A model generated the notes under the pieces. That model was not told the DNA's origin. It ran no database searches and saw only the letters and a program-made list of their open reading frames with translations. From NCBI RefSeq assembly GCF_039539445.1, contig NZ_BAABDD010000006.1, forward strand, positions 219,968 through 283,967: a stretch of DNA of 64,000 bases, given 5' to 3'. A program made the translations under genes and the position numbers. Numbering within the stretch: position 1 is the stretch's first letter; each line of letters opens with the position of its first letter. Below, piece after piece: positions 62,877 to 64,000 of the stretch. This stretch comes from Salinactinospora qingdaonensis (GTDB lineage: Bacteria; Actinomycetota; Actinomycetes; Streptosporangiales; Streptosporangiaceae).

Positions 62877-63185
62877 ATGAGCTATCCCATTGAAGACGCC
62901 GAAGACCTGATTGCGAACGCTGAGGAAGAGCTTCCCCCTTCGATCCGGTCCCGGCTGATCGCAAAGCTGCGCACGGGAGCCCATATCGACGACGCCGCCA
63001 AGGATCTGGGCGTGAGTCCGCAGCGCGTGTTCGCGGCAGCGCGGATTCTCAGCGACTTCGGCGAACAGCTCGACGCCACCCTCACCTCGGAACGTGACCC
63101 TGAGCTTCCCCACGGTACGATCACCGGCTACAACCGTCGCTGCCGCTGCCCTCAATGCCGAGCGGCGATCAATCGACGGATGTGA
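62877..63185 (+). CDS. Small protein with HTH-like core and C-terminal zinc motif
   Basis: 102 residues from ATG at 62877 (AGGAAA upstream). 'LRTGAHIDDAAKDLGVSPQRVFAAARIL' looks like a helix-turn-helix, and 'HGTITGYNRRCRCPQCRAAINR' is a Cys-x-Cys-x2-Cys motif seen in many actinobacterial phage and mobile-element proteins. It probably binds DNA. Its neighbours are the SMR pseudogene and a 34-codon gene. Confidence 0.72.
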   Translation: MSYPIEDAEDLIANAEEELPPSIRSRLIAKLRTGAHIDDAAKDLGVSPQRVFAAARILSDFGEQLDATLTSERDPELPHGTITGYNRRCRCPQCRAAINRRM

Positions 63186-63340
63186 TCAGCGGTTCACCGT
63201 CCCGAGACGAAGCACGAACCCGCAGCTCACAGGCGCAAGGGGAGTAACGAAGCGAACGCTCGCCGGATTTTACCTAGAATTCCCGGCTCATGAACGGTGT
63301 TGCGTGCTTATCGATCTTGTCTACGGGGAAACCGGAGGAC

Positions 63341-63445
63341 ATGAACGAGCGTGTGGACTGGGCCGCGATGAGCGACGAAGACTTCATGGCGCTGGTACGC
63401 CAGCTCATGGAGACCCCCGAAGGCACCGACTCCGACGAGGAATGA
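63341..63445 (+). CDS. 34-residue acidic small protein
   Basis: Starts at ATG 63341 with GGAGGA just upstream and reads MNERVDWAAMSDEDFMALVR then QLMETPEGTDSDEE. It is an amphipathic helix with an acidic tail. A 9-bp hairpin begins three bases after the stop. The good ribosome site, codon bias and terminator-like hairpin support a real gene; the family is not known. Confidence 0.6.
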   Translation: MNERVDWAAMSDEDFMALVRQLMETPEGTDSDEE

Positions 63446-63849
63446 CCTCTCCGCAGGCCGTCTGGACCTGCGGAGTCCCATAACTCCACCACGTTAGCGT
63501 CAGATGAGAGAGGCACCCGGCCAGTTGCCGAGGTGTCCTGCACAGAGCTGCGCCCGGCGCGGTATAGCTGTGCCGGGCACTATCCGCCAGCCTCACCGAC
63601 CTGTCGATTTCCGGTGCCTCGGTGTCAGGTACAGCGAGGTCTCACGGGTTCGTTCGACTGGTAGGGAGAAGCGACGTGTCTCCCAATATGCCCCATACGC
63701 CTCATTGCGAGGGAGCGGCGCGCCGGGCAGTCGGCGCGTACTGCTGGGGTCGAAGAAGTTCAAGCACCAGTTCGCGGAGTTGGCTGGTGGAGGGGTGGGT
63801 GTGTTTTCTATGCGCAGGTGGTGTGTAGTGATCAGGGGCTGCGCATGAA
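63446..63849. other. Intergenic region, no gene seen
   Basis: About 400 bp between the small gene and the rRNA terminator. Frames in it lack start signals and family-like sequence; only the hairpin at 63449 is notable. Confidence 0.35.
63449..63475 (+). terminator. Hairpin after the 34-residue gene
   Basis: CTCCGCAGG (63449-63457) pairs perfectly with CCTGCGGAG (63467-63475), loop of nine bases, beginning three bases past the stop codon. Confidence 0.55.
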
Positions 63850-63929
63850 AGTGGGGGGCGGCTGAGGGGGTCTGGCCCCGGGGAAGGAAAACCTCTCGGG
63901 ACGGGACCGCTGCTCAGCCGCCCCCCACT
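63850..63929 (-). terminator. rRNA operon terminator
   Basis: A perfect 17-bp inverted repeat (63850-63866 with 63913-63929; AGTGGGGGGCGGCTGAG) encloses a 46-nt GC-rich loop. It lies about 15 bases downstream of the 5S rRNA 3' end on the minus strand and fits a ribosomal operon terminator. Confidence 0.75.
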
Positions 63930-63943
63930 GTTGGGGATTGTGT

Positions 63944-64000
63944 GCGGCGGTGTCCTACTCTCCCACCCCGCACCATGGAGGCAGTACCATCGGCGCTGGT
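63944..64000 (-). rRNA. rrf: 5S ribosomal RNA (3' part)
   Basis: The minus strand reads ACCAGCGCCGATGGTACTGC, then GGGTGGGAGAGTAGGACACC and GCCGC, the 3' half of actinobacterial 5S rRNA. The 5' half and, presumably, the 23S and 16S genes lie beyond the right edge. The 3' end is set to within a few bases. Confidence 0.9.

Noticed and set aside
63504..63848. 114-codon frame next to the rRNA terminator
   Set aside because: No start signal, atypical composition and no recognisable domain.

Overview
The window is high-GC actinobacterial DNA. Its gene order matches the origin-proximal core of Actinobacteria: tRNA-Leu, fhaA, fhaB, pstP, rodA, pbpA, pknA, pknB, crgA, rhomboid, cyclophilin, then tRNA-Ala with a DLW-39 gene. 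Mycothiol-type and F420/flavin-type small oxidoreductases, a DUF5324 protein, a proteasome activator (Bpa) and a second sliding-clamp gene suggest a Nocardiopsaceae/Streptosporangiales-like organism. That placement is an inference from gene content, not from a database comparison.

Region by region: 0-9.9 kb holds a truncated YqeY-like gene, a metallophosphoesterase, tRNA-Pro and a run of small metabolic and regulatory genes (DUF4352, PPOX, TIGR03086, lipoprotein, VOC, AraC, berberine-bridge-type FAD oxidase), ending with a dihydrolipoyl dehydrogenase. From 9.9 to 11.1 kb there is no gene but a large imperfect inverted array of about 75-bp G-rich units. From 11.1 to 21 kb lie a giant FAD/Fe-S oxidoreductase, a NUDIX fusion, a small membrane protein, a DUF2786 protein, two DnaA boxes, a PPOX protein, a second dnaN and a LuxR response regulator. 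From 21.8 to 29.5 kb lie tRNA-Ser, a MinD/ParA-like ATPase, a quinone oxidoreductase, bpa, an S4 protein, serS and pheA. From 29.6 to 34.9 kb a minus-strand block carries DUF4446, a GT2 transferase, an anti-anti-sigma factor, an anti-sigma-type kinase, a PAS/GAF histidine kinase and a rhodanese.

From 36 to 49.3 kb is the cell-wall growth and Ser/Thr-phosphorylation cluster. FhaA/FhaB are FHA adaptors, PstP is the phosphatase, RodA/PbpA polymerise and cross-link peptidoglycan, PknA/PknB are the kinases and CrgA is a divisome factor. Most of these genes overlap or abut. A DnaA-box cluster follows crgA.

From about 49.4 to 60.0 kb the conserved order is interrupted by an accessory block. It holds a cupin/PEP-hydrolase-like/UPF0261 operon and a compact biosynthetic cluster: PPOX protein, single-module A-T-R NRPS, methyltransferase, cytochrome P450, second methyltransferase. 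The core order then resumes with tRNA-Ala and DLW-39, followed by HIT and XRE genes, an SMR-transporter pseudogene, two small genes, and the terminator and 3' end of a 5S rRNA whose operon runs off the right edge on the minus strand.

A dispersed REP-like repeat family (about eight copies at four loci, three of them between convergent genes) and three 129-bp terminator-bearing tandem repeats behind tRNA-Leu are the main non-coding structures.
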